From the NCBI RefSeq assembly GCF_963169125.1, contig NC_084802.1:109620903-109684902 (forward strand): a stretch of DNA of 64,000 nucleotides, written 5' to 3'. Origin of the DNA: Humulus lupulus (Eukaryota > Streptophyta > Magnoliopsida > Rosales > Cannabaceae). How positions within the stretch are numbered: position 1 is the first letter of the stretch; every line of letters starts with the position of its first letter. The notes under the pieces are model-generated. The model had not been told where the DNA came from. It ran no database searches and saw only the letters and a program-made list of their open reading frames with translations. Of this stretch, positions 21,447 through 33,981 are shown in pieces. The position numbers were made by a program, and so were the translations under genes.

Positions 21447-23430
21447 GTTATTTACAAATATATATTTATGTGGGCTCCTCTGTAAAAAAAAATTTTAAAA
21501 TATATACAAATAAAATTACATAAAATAACAAATAGTCCAATCAACAACTCATATCCACACTTCAATATATTTAATATAGGGAAATTTACACTAAATACTA
21601 TTTTTAGCATAAAATTAACATTTATACTATTACAGAGAAGTTTTTTCATTTATACGCATCTAGTTTTTTAATTTCATTTGTACGGTGTTATCTACAGCTA
21701 CACTATAATTCCTACTAATACTCAACAAAGGAGCTTTGAATGATGAGAAGATTACTTTCTGAACTTCATCGATGACTCTTCGGACCAGTGCTCGACTCAT
21801 GGAGCTCCACTAATGATTCTTTGGGACCGTCAGTGACTCGTCGTGCTTCGTCGACAACTTCTAAACTAGCTTGGTGATGGTTAGATCAAGTGTCTTGAGG
21901 GTCAAGCTTGGTAAGACTCAAAGCCTTGCTAACGAGGCTGCCAAAAGGAGTAATGGACAGTGTGAGAAGTCTTGGGGTGTAAAGTGTGGAAGCAACTCTG
22001 TTTTCGAGAAGTAAAACAGAGTTTCATTCTAGCATAATTATATAGGAAAATTATGAGTATATGTCACTAATATTGTTGTTGTTTACACGTAGTTGGTTTT
22101 CACAGGAATGTTGGCAAAAAAGGTCTCGTCTTCAATCTCTCCATTCATGCCAATATATCAAAGTTTCATTGTTTTATTTTTCAGCGTTTGCTTTTACTTG
22201 ATATTTTGAAATTTGTTGGCTTTATTCTTCACTACTACTAGTCTACTACTGCTCCTGCTCCAGGGGCAATATGTCATGTTATGCATAAGCATATGAAAAC
22301 ATCACATCTTTCATTTCACTTCTTTTATACTTATATATTTCTTCTAAAAAAATAATGTATGTATATACATATTTTCACTTTACATTTTTTTTCTCTTTAT
22401 TGCCTAATGAATAATTGGCTGTTTTTTATAAAAATATTAAGGTGTAAATATATAATGGTTATTAAGTTTATATATAGTTGATATATTATTTGTTTCAAAT
22501 ATATTTTGTTTTTTTAATAAAAAAAACATGTTAGAATGCAATAGGTTGACTTCTAGTTGTTTTTCATTTGTTGTTCTTAAATGTGTGTAGTATGCAGTGA
22601 GTTAATGTTTAATTGTTGTCTTATTATTGTATTTGTGCTCTTTAAATTTTATGTATAGTTGTTTTCATGTTGGTTTTTAATTGTTTAAGTTTATTTATAG
22701 TTATTCTCTTGTTGTCTATTTGTTGGTTAGTTGTTTGCATATATATTTTGATTTAACAAAAATAAAGTTAATGTTTAGTTGTTGTTTTATTGTTGTTTTT
22801 TTAGTTATTTTATTGACACCGTATTTTTATAAATATAATACTTTAAAAACGTATTTTCTAAAAACTTAAAGTAGTATTTTTTAAGAAAAAAAAATTAAAG
22901 ACAGTAAAATTACACCAACAAAAGTATATTTTTGAAAAAATCTCTTTAATATACATAGCATTGAAACTTGTCTAGGTTCTTTAAACCGTGAATTGGAATC
23001 GCCTTTATTTATTTATTTATACATAAATTTTATTAGCAAGTGTAATATTTCACACTTGTTTAATTGTTAAAAATAATGTGGCGTGAAACAGGACGTTTTT
23101 CAAAGGGATTATTAAACAAGGCAGCTTAGTTAATGGGGCTGAAAGAGAAACTTAATTGATTAAAATGCCGTACAAGTTTATCTGAAGTTAATTGCGTCTG
23201 CTACATTTCGATCCAAGACAAAGCGAGTCAGTCTCTACTATCTAGTTCTAGTAAGACGTTTAATTTCAAGTTTGGTGACGTTTTTGGTAATGCTTCCATT
23301 CAAGCTGCTGTTACACCTACTTTGGCAATTGAACTATATTTTCACCAACAATAATGGCATAACAAACTATACTTTGGCATCACCAACAATTATTTTCCAT
23401 AAAATAAAAGCAAACCATCCAAATGTTACA
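21447..23430. other. Intergenic DNA downstream of APT, no gene identified
   Basis: The stretch is mostly AT-rich. Between about 21690 and 22030 it becomes more GC-balanced and looks like an old coding fragment, but no frame longer than about 40 codons or any known motif is seen. The short frames at 21452 (minus) and 22681 (plus) are low-complexity and hydrophobic by composition and are not supported as genes. Confidence 0.5.
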
Positions 23431-23434
23431 AACC

Positions 23435-23441
23435 TTTTATT
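23435..23441 (-). terminator. Polyadenylation signal of APT
   Basis: The minus strand reads AATAAAA about 120 nt downstream of the APT stop codon, a usual distance for a plant near-upstream element. Confidence 0.5.
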
Positions 23442-23562
23442 ATCGACCAATTCCTTCCCTTAATAATCAAGCGGTTTTCTCAAATCGACCACCTCATAAT
23501 AAGTTTCAGAATTCTCAAACTAGCTTGACCAGGAAACAGAAAGTAATACAAGGGCATATTGA

Positions 23563-26500
23563 TCAGGCTGATGCATCAACCAGCACAAACAATGGTTTCC
23601 CACCCAATCGGTCTCGACCCTGAAATGGCAATAAAAGCATATTAGGGACGCTTCATAGATTTGTTATGACAATTAAAGGTAGTAAGTAGGTGGCTTGGTA
23701 AAAAAAAAAAAAAAAAGGAGAGTTTCCAACTATTTCTGACAAACTTTCACACCAGAGGTCCAGAAGTATGATGCCCTACCTTCAGCTCGGCCAATTCTAT
23801 AACACAGGCACACTCAACCACATCTACTCCAACACGTTCTGCAAGAAAAAATACCAACAAGATGTAAGCCTGTGAATCAGAGAGTGATCACATGGTATCC
23901 CTTAAAGCTTATAATGTAGCAAGAAAAATATTAAAATAAGTAAAACCGCCTCACACTCAAACCACCTAACTCTAGGTATATAATGTAAAAATTCAGTTAA
24001 CCAGCATGACGACCAAAAAACAACTTTAGAATTTTATAATATAAACTAGAGATTTAACACACCTAGACCAGCAGGTTACTATTGAAGAAGAAGCCTTACA
24101 AACTCTAATACTAGCTTTGGAGAGACTAGAATTCTCCAAAGAGCAAAGCTCAATTACAATACTTTTTTCATACCCTCTGCCAAGCTCACTCCCAACATTT
24201 AAACCTATTCACCCCAAAAGCTAATACCCAAAATACCCTGTAACTAACTGTTCTCACTACACTCCACTACATAACCATGCTCAGCTAGTTTTTATTTTCA
24301 ATAACCCCAAAATACCCTCTAATCTCCATGCCTATCATTTTAATCATTTCAGCATCAATATTAAAGTTCTTCAAAAAAATAAACCCTAGAATTGGTAAGC
24401 CAAATAGCATGTTCAACACTTGGCTAGGTCTTTTTCTGCATAGTTCACAACTTTATATAGATATCCACTGTGGACCGAGCATTCCTATGAATATCAAAGG
24501 GAGAGTAAGGCTAGTTTCTAAGTATAGTACCAAGTAGCCTGATTGCAGCACACAAGGTTCCCCCAGTTGCAATAAGATCATCTATGATAAGTGCACGCTC
24601 TCCTGTTTCTACAGCTCCAACATGCATCTCAATCTTGTCAGTTCCATACTCCAAAGAATATTCTTCTGAAATAACCTCCCCTAAGAAAACAAATAACACG
24701 TGCATCAATACAGATATATAATGAAGCCTGAAAAAGAAAATACCTGAAATTTATACCCCATCCCTACAACGCTAATGATGTCTCTGTCTCAATCCCCGTG
24801 TCCCTTTTACTCATACATTTCTCGACATTGTGGTATTAGCTCATGTTCGCATTGTACAGGACTTTTCACCAGTAAGTTGTAATGGATTGCATGTTACCCA
24901 GCACAATATTCTCAAAGACAGCAAGAATGCCGCCAAGTGGGATTGCTATTATAAAAAAGCGGTATAGATGTACCTGGCAACTTATTTGGCTTCCTCATAG
25001 GTACAAATTTTGCTCCTATAGCCAAAGCAATAGGTGGGCCAAATATAAAACCTCTTGCTTCAATACCTGTACCAAATAATCAATACACGACATGTTATTT
25101 ATAATCCCCACAGTATATATGAGAGAAACAGGCATAAGACACCAAATTAAAATAACCCTTAAACCAAGTGTCTAGACAACATTCATTGCATAAAAATGAT
25201 GATTCAGCTTTGATTGAGTACCGATACTTGCTTCCAAAAACACTATACTAATAAATCACATATTATGAGTTGTCTTTAACACTCGGAACAAAATTTCTTG
25301 ATAGGACCACTCCAAACCTATAAGCTCCTTGAAGACAACAAACTTAAACTAAAAAACACATGTTTCTGATGAAGAGTTGGTTCTTGGATTGAAGGGAGCT
25401 GTAAAGTGAGCTCAGCACACAGAAAAAGAATTCATTTCTGAATAACATCGTCTTGGTTTTCATTAATGTTTGAGAGGTATTTATACAACACCAAACGACA
25501 TGGGTACAACTATTCTTACTTGGAAACATAATCAAAACGACAACAGATGAAATAGTACCAACGACAAAGACATTCATGCAAAACGACAACAACTTAAATA
25601 AAACGCAAGGCACAAAGTAAATTCAAAACAGCAACAAAACAGAGCGGGATAACTTGGGTAATGCTAATATATGAGCTAGCTGATGCTCCTGCATCATTCT
25701 TCCCCACCGCAAAAAGAACTCGACTCAAAGTTAAAGAGTCAGCAGGTGCATCGTCTAGAGGATGCTAGGGTAGAGGTCTGCAACATTGAAGGTATTAGAG
25801 AAGTGCGAGTCAGGAGGTAGGTCAATGACATAGGCGTTATCGTTGACTTTGTGCAATACACGGCAGGAACCTATCTCCTTTGGCTGGAGCTTGTTATAAG
25901 TACCCGTGGGGTATCTCTCCTTTCTTAAGGGAACCATGACTAAGTCACCCTTGGAAAATAGTTTCAAATGCCTAGCCTATGCTTATCAGCCTGCAACTTC
26001 TGCTGGAATTGATTGTGGATTTCAACAGAGGCATCGGCAAAGTCAGTAGCAGATTTACTACAAGGTTTAGGCACAGCCACCAAGTCAATAGCTAAATTTG
26101 GAGCTAGGCCAGTAGACTTGTTCGAGGTGCAATTGAAAGAAAACTTGGCCTATGGTAGGGCAAGATCCCATTGCTTCGGTCTCTTTCCAACAATTCTGAG
26201 AATCATGGTGCTCAAAGAGCGATTGACAACTTTAGTTTGTCCGTCTATTTGAGGATGATGGGCACTACTAAAGTTTAAAGTTGTATTGAGCCATAAAACT
26301 CTCCAAAAGTGGCTGACAAATTTTACGTCGCAATCTGAGGTGATAGAGTGTGGTACTCCATGTAAACACACAACTTCGTGAAAAAACAATTGGGCAACAT
26401 AGCTAGCGTCAGTCGTTTTCTTACAAGGAAGAAAATGAGCCATCATTGAAAATTTGTCAACAACAACAAACACAAAAACAACATGGCGGGCCGTTCTCGG

Positions 26501-29500
26501 AAGACCAAGCACCAAGTCCATGGTAAGGTCTATCCAAATATGCTCCGCGATAGGCAAAGGCAAGTATAAGCCGGTGTTTTGGTGATTTCCTTTGAAACTT
26601 TGATAGATGGCACATCGTTCCACAATGCGACCCACTTCTTTCTTAAGACTTGGCCAATATAAATGCTCTTCCATAATGGCAATAGTATTGACTCGACCCG
26701 AATGAGCAGCTAGATCACTAGCATGAACCTCACGTATAAGGTGTTCGCGGAGCGAAGTGGCTGGAATGCAGAGTTGAATCTCACAAAATAAATACCCTGC
26801 ATGCAAAAAAAATAGTTTTGTAAAAGGTCACTGGCCTAACACTTGGACCAAATAGTATGGAAATCAAGATCATTTTCATATTGTCTTGGCAAGGCTTCAA
26901 AACCAATGATCTCACTGTGTAAAGTAGTTAACAAATGGGACTCACGACTCAATGCATCAGCAGCTTTATATTTAGCACTATTTCTATGCTTGAAGACATA
27001 AGAAAATTTCTGAAGAAAGAGTACCCAACGTGCCTGCATACGGTTAAGAGTTTTCCGTGAGCTAAGGAATTGGAGAGCATGATGTTCGTAATGGAGGACA
27101 AATTCTTGTTGAATGAGATACAGTTCCCAAGGATGAAGGGCATGGGCAATGGCATATAATTCTTGCTCGTAAACAATCCACTTTAGCCTTGAGTCAACGA
27201 GTTTTTCACTAAAACCTAAAAAAACTCAACAAGGCGGCCTTCTTGAGAGAGGACAGCACCAATGCTAGTCATGGAAGCATCGGTTCCCACCTCGAAAACT
27301 TTTTCAAAGACAGGTAGAGCCAATACGAGAGCATTGCATAGCTTATGTTTGATGATGGAGAAACTTGCCTCTTGTTCTTGCCAACATGCAAAGCATTAGT
27401 TAAAGGAGCCACTAGGGAACTGAAATTCTTGATGAATCGCTGATAAAAAGTTGCTAACCCATGGAAATTCCACAAATTAGAAACTGTGGTTAGAGGCCAA
27501 TCTCAGATAGCTGCTATCATTTTGTCATCAACTTAAATCCCTCAGGCCTCAATATAGAACCCCAAGAAAAGAAGTTGCGGGACCATGATGTCACATTTCT
27601 TGAGATTTAAGTAGAGCTGATTGGATTGCAAAACATGCAAAATTCATCGTAGATGATCTAAGTGGGTGGGTTCAACCTTGCTGAAAACCAATATATCATC
27701 AAAGTAGACAACAGTAAAACAGGCAAGAAAAGGCTTGAGTACCTCATTCATAAGTCGCATGAAGATGCAAGGGGCGTTGCTCAATCCAAAAGGCATAACG
27801 AGCCATTCACAGAGTCCTTCCCTTGTCTTAAAGGCAACTTTCCACTCATTGCCTTGCCAAATACGAATTTGGTGATAACCACTTCATAAGAGAGAAAACA
27901 AAAGAACCAACAAGTTTATTGAGCATATCCTCCATTCTCGAATTGGGAACCAATAGTTAATAGTGATTTTGTTAACAGCCCGGCTATCAACGCACCTACG
28001 CCAAGAACCATCCTTCTTGGGCACCAATAGTGTCGGAACCGTGCAAGGATCCAAGCTTGGGCGAATCAAGCTTTTGGACAGCAACTCATCAACTAAATGT
28101 TGTAATTCATCATGTTCTTTTGGTGCTAAACAGTAACGAGGCAAATTAGGTAGTGTGGCACCTAGTTGGAAATCAAAATGTTGTATGGAACACATACGAG
28201 GAAGTTCATTAGGTAAATCAATTAGGGCAACAGTAGGAAATTCTTGAAGTTGATCAATAGCAACTGGAAGAGGGATGGAGTCATGACATCCAGTCATCAA
28301 TAAAGCCAAGACAATAGGACTTGTTTTCAACTCAGACCAAAATTGGTAAGCATGCAATATGAGCAAATTATTAGGCTTCGGAGCTTGGGAGGAAGAGACC
28401 GACAGAACAAAAGGGAGGAGTGCAATTTTTCGACCCTTCCAGTGGAAAACACAAGTATTATCTGTGCACACTCAAGAGCCTTGACCAACGCATTGGGCAC
28501 GACGTTCTCAGTTCTTCCACCATCAATGATAAGGTCGTATACTATTGTTTATGGTGGAGCATGTGCGAAAAAATAACACGATGTTGGCTCGGTATGGGTT
28601 GGCATGAGGCAAGCTAAAGCTTCTCATGTATGCATACAATTAGGTTGCCTTCATCAGCAACCACAAAGTCGGTGTCATTATAAAGTTGGTTAGCAGAAGC
28701 ATCATTGTCACACTATCCATAATCAAGGGTAACATAATCAAAATGACCATCAAGATAGAAAGTAATCTTCTGTTAAGGACACTCATTAGAACGATGACCA
28801 AGGGCGAAACAACGATAGCAACGATCAAGAAGAGGGCAAGTGTATGGATTAGGACATTGCATAGGTTGCTTGTGCATACCAACAGGTTGTACAGGTTGAG
28901 GATTGGTAGGGCTCAAAGAAGAACTCGCTTGGTTCGGTGGGGTTGACAAAGGCGGTGCAGATGGTTGGCCCTAACCAAAGGAGCGTCGGGGAGTTAAAGG
29001 ATGTGAATGGGTTGTATTTATTTGGGATTCAACCTTGGAAGCAAGGTTTACAGTATCTGAAACGGTCCAAATAGAGTGGAAGGAGAGAGGGGCTCGTATG
29101 CTTTTACCCAAACCCCCAAGTAACCGAGCAAACTGTTGTTTGTTTCTACAAGATCGATCTTGGCAATGAGATGATAAAACTCTAGCATATTCAGCCACAA
29201 TTCAGTGTCGTTGACAACACAAATGGTACTGTTGGTAAAAGGTTTGTTCGTAGTTCGGAGGAAGGAAGCATGCACGGAGGAGTTGTCCCATGTAAGGCCA
29301 ATAACATATAGGGGCCCTACCCAAATGACGTCGATGGTTTGGTAGTTGGCCCCACCATGCGGCGACGTCACCCTTAAGTGTAGTTCAGAGGAAGGAAGCA
29401 TGCATGGAGGAGTTGTCCCATGCGAGGCCAAGAACGTATAGGGGCCTTACCCAAATGTCGCCGACGAATTTGTAGCTGGTCCCACCATGTGGCAACGCCG

Positions 29501-32124
29501 CGCTTAAGTTTCTAGTAGACAAGCTGGACTTGTGTCAACTCCTCAATACCCATACAATTGAACAACTTTTCAATGGTACACAACTAATCAAGAAAATCCT
29601 CAACGTGAAGGAGGCCATCAAACCAGCAGATTTAGTCTTCATGCGAAGATTGTGTTGTGGATGGTGGTGTAGGGGTTGTTGAGAGGTACCACGATAGTCA
29701 CGAGCTAGGAGAGCATCAAAGTCTTCATCGGAATCAGAGTCAACCGGTGCACAACAGCCATGAACAGGAGGAGCCAATACCTCTCCAGCATTACCTCGAA
29801 TAGGTGGAGGGGGTACTCTATCACGAGGACTAGGGTTAACTCAGCAGCAGCGACCGAAGGCGGTCGAGGAACAACTTGCTAGCAAACTAGAGGGGCAATT
29901 GGGTTTTGCAACAGGGCATAAGGGAATGGGAACCATGGCATCTCACAACTCTTGGACAAAAGCCGTAAGTCGCTGGTTGAAGCGTTGCTCCAAATTAGTG
30001 ATCACCGCCCACAAGGCCAGGCCCAGGACGCAGCAATAGCAGAGTTGGGACCAGCTCCATCAGCTTCAACCATAACATCCAAGAAAGTTGGAGGTGTATG
30101 ATGAAGGGTTGGTTCTTGGATTGAAGGGAGCTTTACAATGAGCTCAGCATGCAAACAAAGAATTAATTTCTGAACAACATCATCTTGGTTTTTCATTAAT
30201 GTTTTAGAGGTATTTATACAACACCAAACGATATGGGTACAACTATTCTTACTTGGAAACACAATCAAAACGACAAAAGCTGAAAAAAATACCAGCGACA
30301 AAAACATTCATGCAAAATGGCAACTTAACTAAAACGTAAGGCACAAAGTAAATTCAAAACAGCAACAAAACAGAGCAGGATAACTTGGGTAATGCTAAAA
30401 TATGTGCTAGTTGATGCGCTTGCATCAGATTCTTGTTTACACTCGGGCCAATCCATTAACATATTTGACCTCTAGAATGCTACGTAGTGTATATAATCTT
30501 AGCAATTGGTCCTAGGACTTGTTACTTGTCTTTCTTAGACCACTCAAAACGTGATTGCAAACTCTTCTTAACCAATCTGAAACTTAAATAATTTTCACGA
30601 TGAGTCAAGCCCAGCTACTTTTTATGAGGCCAAAGAAAGGTGTAACTATTTGATTTAAAATCTCAGGCACCAAAATCCGGTTGAACACCATTTGGCCCAA
30701 TTATTTTCCAAGGAGAGCCAAAATTCCCCAGTTTAGTTTAACTCAATGCCAAGGCATCAGCCCAGCACATCTTACATCTACCGCTCAAACCATGCACCAA
30801 GTCAGTAAACTAATCATAGTGCACGCAAATAGAATATTGATTATGCTGGTATCGTCTAAACCAGACCAAGGGTTTTACTGCACTATTGTCTAGAATATAC
30901 TTGATGCCACATATGGTAGTAGCTAACTAGCTATGATATGCGTTATTTGTCAATGTAAAGAACGTTATCATTTCCACGAGCACAAAACCACTTGGGGGAA
31001 AGAAAAAATAAATAAAACAAAGAAAGTGTGGAAATAAGGGTAAGCGAAAGTGAAATTAACATTCCAAGGTTTGTAATACCCCCAATCGAAAGTAGTACGG
31101 TATTGAGAGTACCTGCAACGATGGAGATGCGTTTGTCTTTGTACCTTTCGACAAACAAATCAATGGTGTCTTTGAAAGCCTTGGTATCCAGAAGCAACGT
31201 AGTGATGTCTTGGAACAAAATCCCTAAAATACAAACAAGTCATGCCACAACTCATACTAGTCCCCAAATCAACACTACTCCAGACAGAACTACTAGACAC
31301 CAAAACAAGAAGTACCCAATGCCCAGATGACAAATCGACGAACCCCCCACCACACACACACGCTCCCCAAAAAAATGAAAGCTAAGTACCAAGTTACGAA
31401 AGCAGCAAAGAACGAAAAAACAAGTTCTGAAAACAACATCAATAAATAAACAGGAGTAAGAGAATGATAACAGTAGAGTAGGAAAATACCTGGCTTAGGA
31501 AAGTTCGGGATCACTCGAATGGCAGAGGAAATTCTCGCTATGCGATCGTCTTCAGCATCTTTCAAAGCCATTTCTTGTTCTCCCTTCACAGACTCACTAG
31601 CTGCTCAAATAAAAAACCCCTCACTAGTTCAGATTGTCTCTTTTAGCTATGGAAGGAAAAAAGGAGGCGGGGTTGTGTCTTTACCTACTTTTTCTAGCTC
31701 AGCCATTATTTTAACTTATAAAGGAGAAAAGCTTTCACCCTAAAAAGAAAAATTAGAAAAATTATATGACCAAGCCCACCCATGCCCTAAAAGTCAATTT
31801 ATGATAGATTGTCTAGGTTCTTTTATTTTGACAATAATAACCCTGTAATGTTGTTCATGATTTTTAGGGAAAGCGAATACAGCAGAACTAGGTGATTTCA
31901 AAGGCTAAAATCGAAATTTTACCGGTGCAGCACAGAGGAGAGAGTATGGATCGGTCGTGATGCAAGCGAATGGAGGGAAATTCGACCCTGGAAGAAGCTG
32001 GAACCCTTGTGAGCGGAGCACCGATTCGTGGACCTGCTGCGGCGGTAGTGGTAGTGGTTTTGGTTTCGGCTGGTGACAGAGACAGTGAATTTGAAGAAGA
32101 CGACACGAGTGAGGTGCTCTGCAT
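23563..32124 (-). CDS. APT1: Adenine phosphoribosyltransferase (seven exons, alternative first exons)
   Basis: APT makes AMP from adenine and PRPP and, in plants, also converts cytokinin bases. Coding exons, in transcript order: 1a 32124-31923, 2 31600-31490, 3 31223-31113, 4 25066-24974, 5 24680-24531, 6 23838-23780, 7 23619-23563 (TGA). All junctions are GT-AG. The long form is 783 nt (260 aa) and begins with a Ser/Thr/Arg-rich, plastid-type leader. Starting at the internal ATG at 31571 gives 183 aa, the usual cytosolic size. The PRPP-binding motif [14 protein letters not shown] lies in exon 5 (residues 125-138 of the short form). Other family blocks are [26 protein letters not shown] and [12 protein letters not shown]. 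Intron 3 is 6046 bp because of TE-C. No stop or frameshift is seen, so the gene looks functional. Confidence 0.93.
25367..25696 (-). repeat. TE-C 3' LTR
   Basis: This is the left LTR. The minus-strand polypurine tract GCGGTGGGGAAGAA abuts it at 25697-25710, marking it as the 3' LTR. Confidence 0.87.
25755..27480 (-). pseudogene. TE-C RNase H and integrase remnants
   Basis: The integrase part (26806-26150) has a zinc-finger region, Asp in TMDLVLGLP and Asp in TSDCDVKF. The expected catalytic Glu is Lys in [10 protein letters not shown]. The C-terminal part (25967-25755) has [12 protein letters not shown] and AYVIDLP blocks. RNase H fragments (27475-26836) are broken by stops. Confidence 0.8.
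27481..28471 (-). pseudogene. TE-C reverse transcriptase remnant
   Basis: The N-terminal RT blocks ([20 protein letters not shown]) lie within 27884-28471. The catalytic [10 protein letters not shown] is readable near 27678-27712 in a different stretch of the same domain. Stops and frameshifts between them make it non-functional. Confidence 0.82.
28600..30098 (-). pseudogene. TE-C gag remnant
   Basis: A CCHC zinc knuckle, [14 protein letters not shown], is readable near 28779-28820. Upstream gag sequence is broken into short frames and carries a 130-bp tandem duplication at 29251-29510. Confidence 0.7.
29251..29510. repeat. Tandem duplication, 2 x 130 bp, in TE-C gag
   Basis: Copies start at 29251 and 29381, each with TAGTTC[G/A]GAGGAAGGAAGCA and GGAGGAGTTGTCCCATG. 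They have diverged by scattered substitutions. The unit is not a multiple of three, so the duplication also breaks the frame. Confidence 0.8.
30099..30427 (-). repeat. TE-C 5' LTR
   Basis: This is the right LTR, aligning with 25367-25696 apart from scattered substitutions. The sequence just inside it does not match the initiator-Met primer site; the primer remains unidentified. Confidence 0.87.
31685..31706 (-). other. APT1: APT alternative exon 1b (22 coding nt)
   Basis: ATGGCTGAGCTAGAAAAAG followed by donor GTAG|GTAAAG also ends in phase 1 and joins exon 2 without a stop, giving a 200-aa form that starts MAELEKVASES. It lies 216 nt downstream of exon 1a and would need a downstream transcription start. 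An AG at about 31715 would also let the same segment act as a 30-nt cassette exon in the long form. Confidence 0.5.
31923..32124 (-). other. APT1: APT exon 1a, plastid transit-peptide exon
   Basis: Starting [17 protein letters not shown], the 67 codons are rich in Ser, Thr, Ala and Arg and poor in acidic residues, as in chloroplast transit peptides. The donor is CACCG|GTAAAA and leaves phase 1, matching exon 2. The long isoform of plant APT1 carries a comparable leader. Confidence 0.75.
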
Positions 32125-33050
32125 CGTATTGAATTGATTGCTGGCACAAGTAAACGACGTAGTTTGAATTAAAAAGAGGCCTTTTGTTGTCCGAGCCGAA
32201 CTTTGTTTCTTTTATTTTTAATTTTAGAAAAAGTTATCATGATTTCGTCGAATGACGATATTCATGGGTAAAATTATTGCGGACATTGAAGTAAGTGGTG
32301 ATATCTTCTCAACGAGCATTCAATGCTCCAATTTCTTCTTCAATTACGAGATCGTGTGGTAATGTGAGATTATGCAAGTTGTAATTAGTGCTGACCAAAA
32401 AATCCGAAAAATTGACTAAACTGTATACACCGATTTTCTGAACACTGAAATAACTGATACCGAGCACCGAAACTGCCAAAAGTCGAAATTGACTAAACTT
32501 TTATATATGTGCATATATATATATACATATATGTAATAATACATTACACTACCGACCCTAACTAAAACTAAAACCTAGTATTTTCTCTTCAGTACTCTCA
32601 TCTCTCTTACATTTTAGTCTCATTTTGCAGAAATAAACGACGGTTTCTTCTTCTCTAGTTTTCTCTCAGTCCCACGGTGCAACATCCTTCTCTCTCCCTC
32701 CCTCTTTCAGTCGCATGACTTGGCGAGCCTCTCTGTTTATGTGGTACTTTTCTTTAGACTCTTCTTTCCCATATGTATATTAATAAATTAATATATAAAG
32801 ATTTCTCTCTTCAGTTATAGGTTTGGAATCCTTGACAGAAAAGTCTTTAGTGTGATATTTTGATGGAGGAGCCGCTGCTCTCAAGGTATTATTTTCCTTT
32901 GAACATATATAATATTATGAATGAGATTATAAGTTGAATAATAATCTTCGGTTATAAATTATATGTATTAGTATATTCTTGTATACTATTTGTTTTTATA
33001 TATGTGTGTATATATACGAACAAATAATGCTAAAGATACTCATTTACATA
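32125..33050. other. APT upstream region and intergenic DNA
   Basis: The APT promoter should lie at about 32130-32400 (minus strand); no clear TATA box is seen. The rest includes CT-rich leader-like sequence at 32620-32720 and AT-rich DNA, without a supported gene. Confidence 0.4.
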
Positions 33051-33474
33051 GGGAAATTTGACTATTTATATTTAATAGTGTCTAATATTACCAAAAAAGT
33101 CTTAGCACTATTCATCATTTCAATTTGACATTAAATATTCCCCTCATACCCAAAATATCCCTCCCATTATATCAAGAATCCATTTTACCTTCTCTCTGTC
33201 TCTGTCTCTCTCTCTCTCATTCTCACAAAATCCTCACCGAAACCCACGGATTTGTATCATTTTCTTGCTAAAATCGTTGTTAGTCATCTCCAATGTCTAT
33301 GTGAAGTCCCCAATATCAAAGGCAACATCCATTTTGAGGGTTTTTGGAGGAGAAAAATCATGGGTAAGACGATTGTTCATTTTTTGTGGTGGGTATTGTT
33401 TGTTTACTTTTTTGGTTATTTCGAACAAATCTAAGCCTATATTGGTGTGTTTTTTGGGTTTTCTGCTACTTTTT

Positions 33475-33860
33475 TGCTCGATGGGAGCTCGATAACAGCT
33501 CGATGGTATGTAGAAGACGGTTCTTTCTTGAGCTCGATGTTGCTCGATATAGTTCGATTATAGCTCAATAGTTTTAGGCTTTGTTGCTCGATGGCAACTC
33601 GATAGGGGTTCGATTGGACCCTAGAATATTTGGTTTAGTAGTTTTCTCGATATGTGCTCGATAGGAGCTTGATAATTGGCAGATGGGTATGTAATGTTAA
33701 GAGTTCGATGCTGCTCGATGGTGAGTGCTTGATAGGGGCTCGATGAAGGTTTTGGTTAGGGTTATGTTTGGTTTAAGAACTCGATAATATCTCGATGAGA
33801 GCTCGATGGGAACTCGATAAAGTTTGATTGGAGCTCGATAATATTATTTTTCATGACTTT
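33475..33860 (+). repeat. CTCGAT-repeat block upstream of the TE-D transposase
   Basis: About 16 exact CTCGAT words, most as GCTCGAT or ACTCGAT, plus variants such as TTCGAT and CTTGAT, are spaced about 10-25 nt apart. All are in plus orientation, the same as the transposase. Short frames across it (33252-33571) are repeat artefacts. Confidence 0.8.
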
Positions 33861-33981
33861 GTGAAAAAGTTACAGTTTTTTTAACAATTTCTTTGTTTTT
33901 TTTTCCAACACAAGTTCCATTATCTACATTTTTGTATCTTATAATGGTGTTTGGGAATTAGAAGGGAAGAAGTGGATTTTC

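Larger units (their letters stand above)
25367..30427 (-). mobile_element. TE-C: Ty3/gypsy element inside APT intron 3 (5061 bp)
   Basis: LTRs of 330 and 329 bp (25367-25696 and 30099-30427) begin TGATGAAG and end GCATCA. Flanks GTTTC (25362-25366) and GATTC (30428-30432) are a target duplication with one change. The element is on the minus strand, the same strand as APT. It has gag, RT, RNase H and integrase remnants with many stops. RT block sequence and short LTRs suggest a chromovirus-like lineage, although no chromodomain is visible. It is old and inactive. Confidence 0.88.

Noticed and set aside
22681..22869. Small hydrophobic plus-strand frame that could be a membrane peptide
   Set aside because: The T-rich DNA gives Phe/Leu/Tyr codons by composition; there is no conservation or promoter evidence.
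23272..23623. Two plus-strand short frames near the APT 3' end
   Set aside because: They overlap APT exon 7 and its 3' UTR on the opposite strand and show no domain.
32121..32149. Alternative minus-strand frames overlapping APT exon 1a
   Set aside because: Only the frame starting at 32124 joins exon 2 in phase with a transit-like composition; the other two run into stops or the wrong phase.
33475..33860. CTCGAT block as a CRISPR or telomere-like array
   Set aside because: Spacing is irregular, spacers are not of constant length, and the word is not a known telomere repeat.
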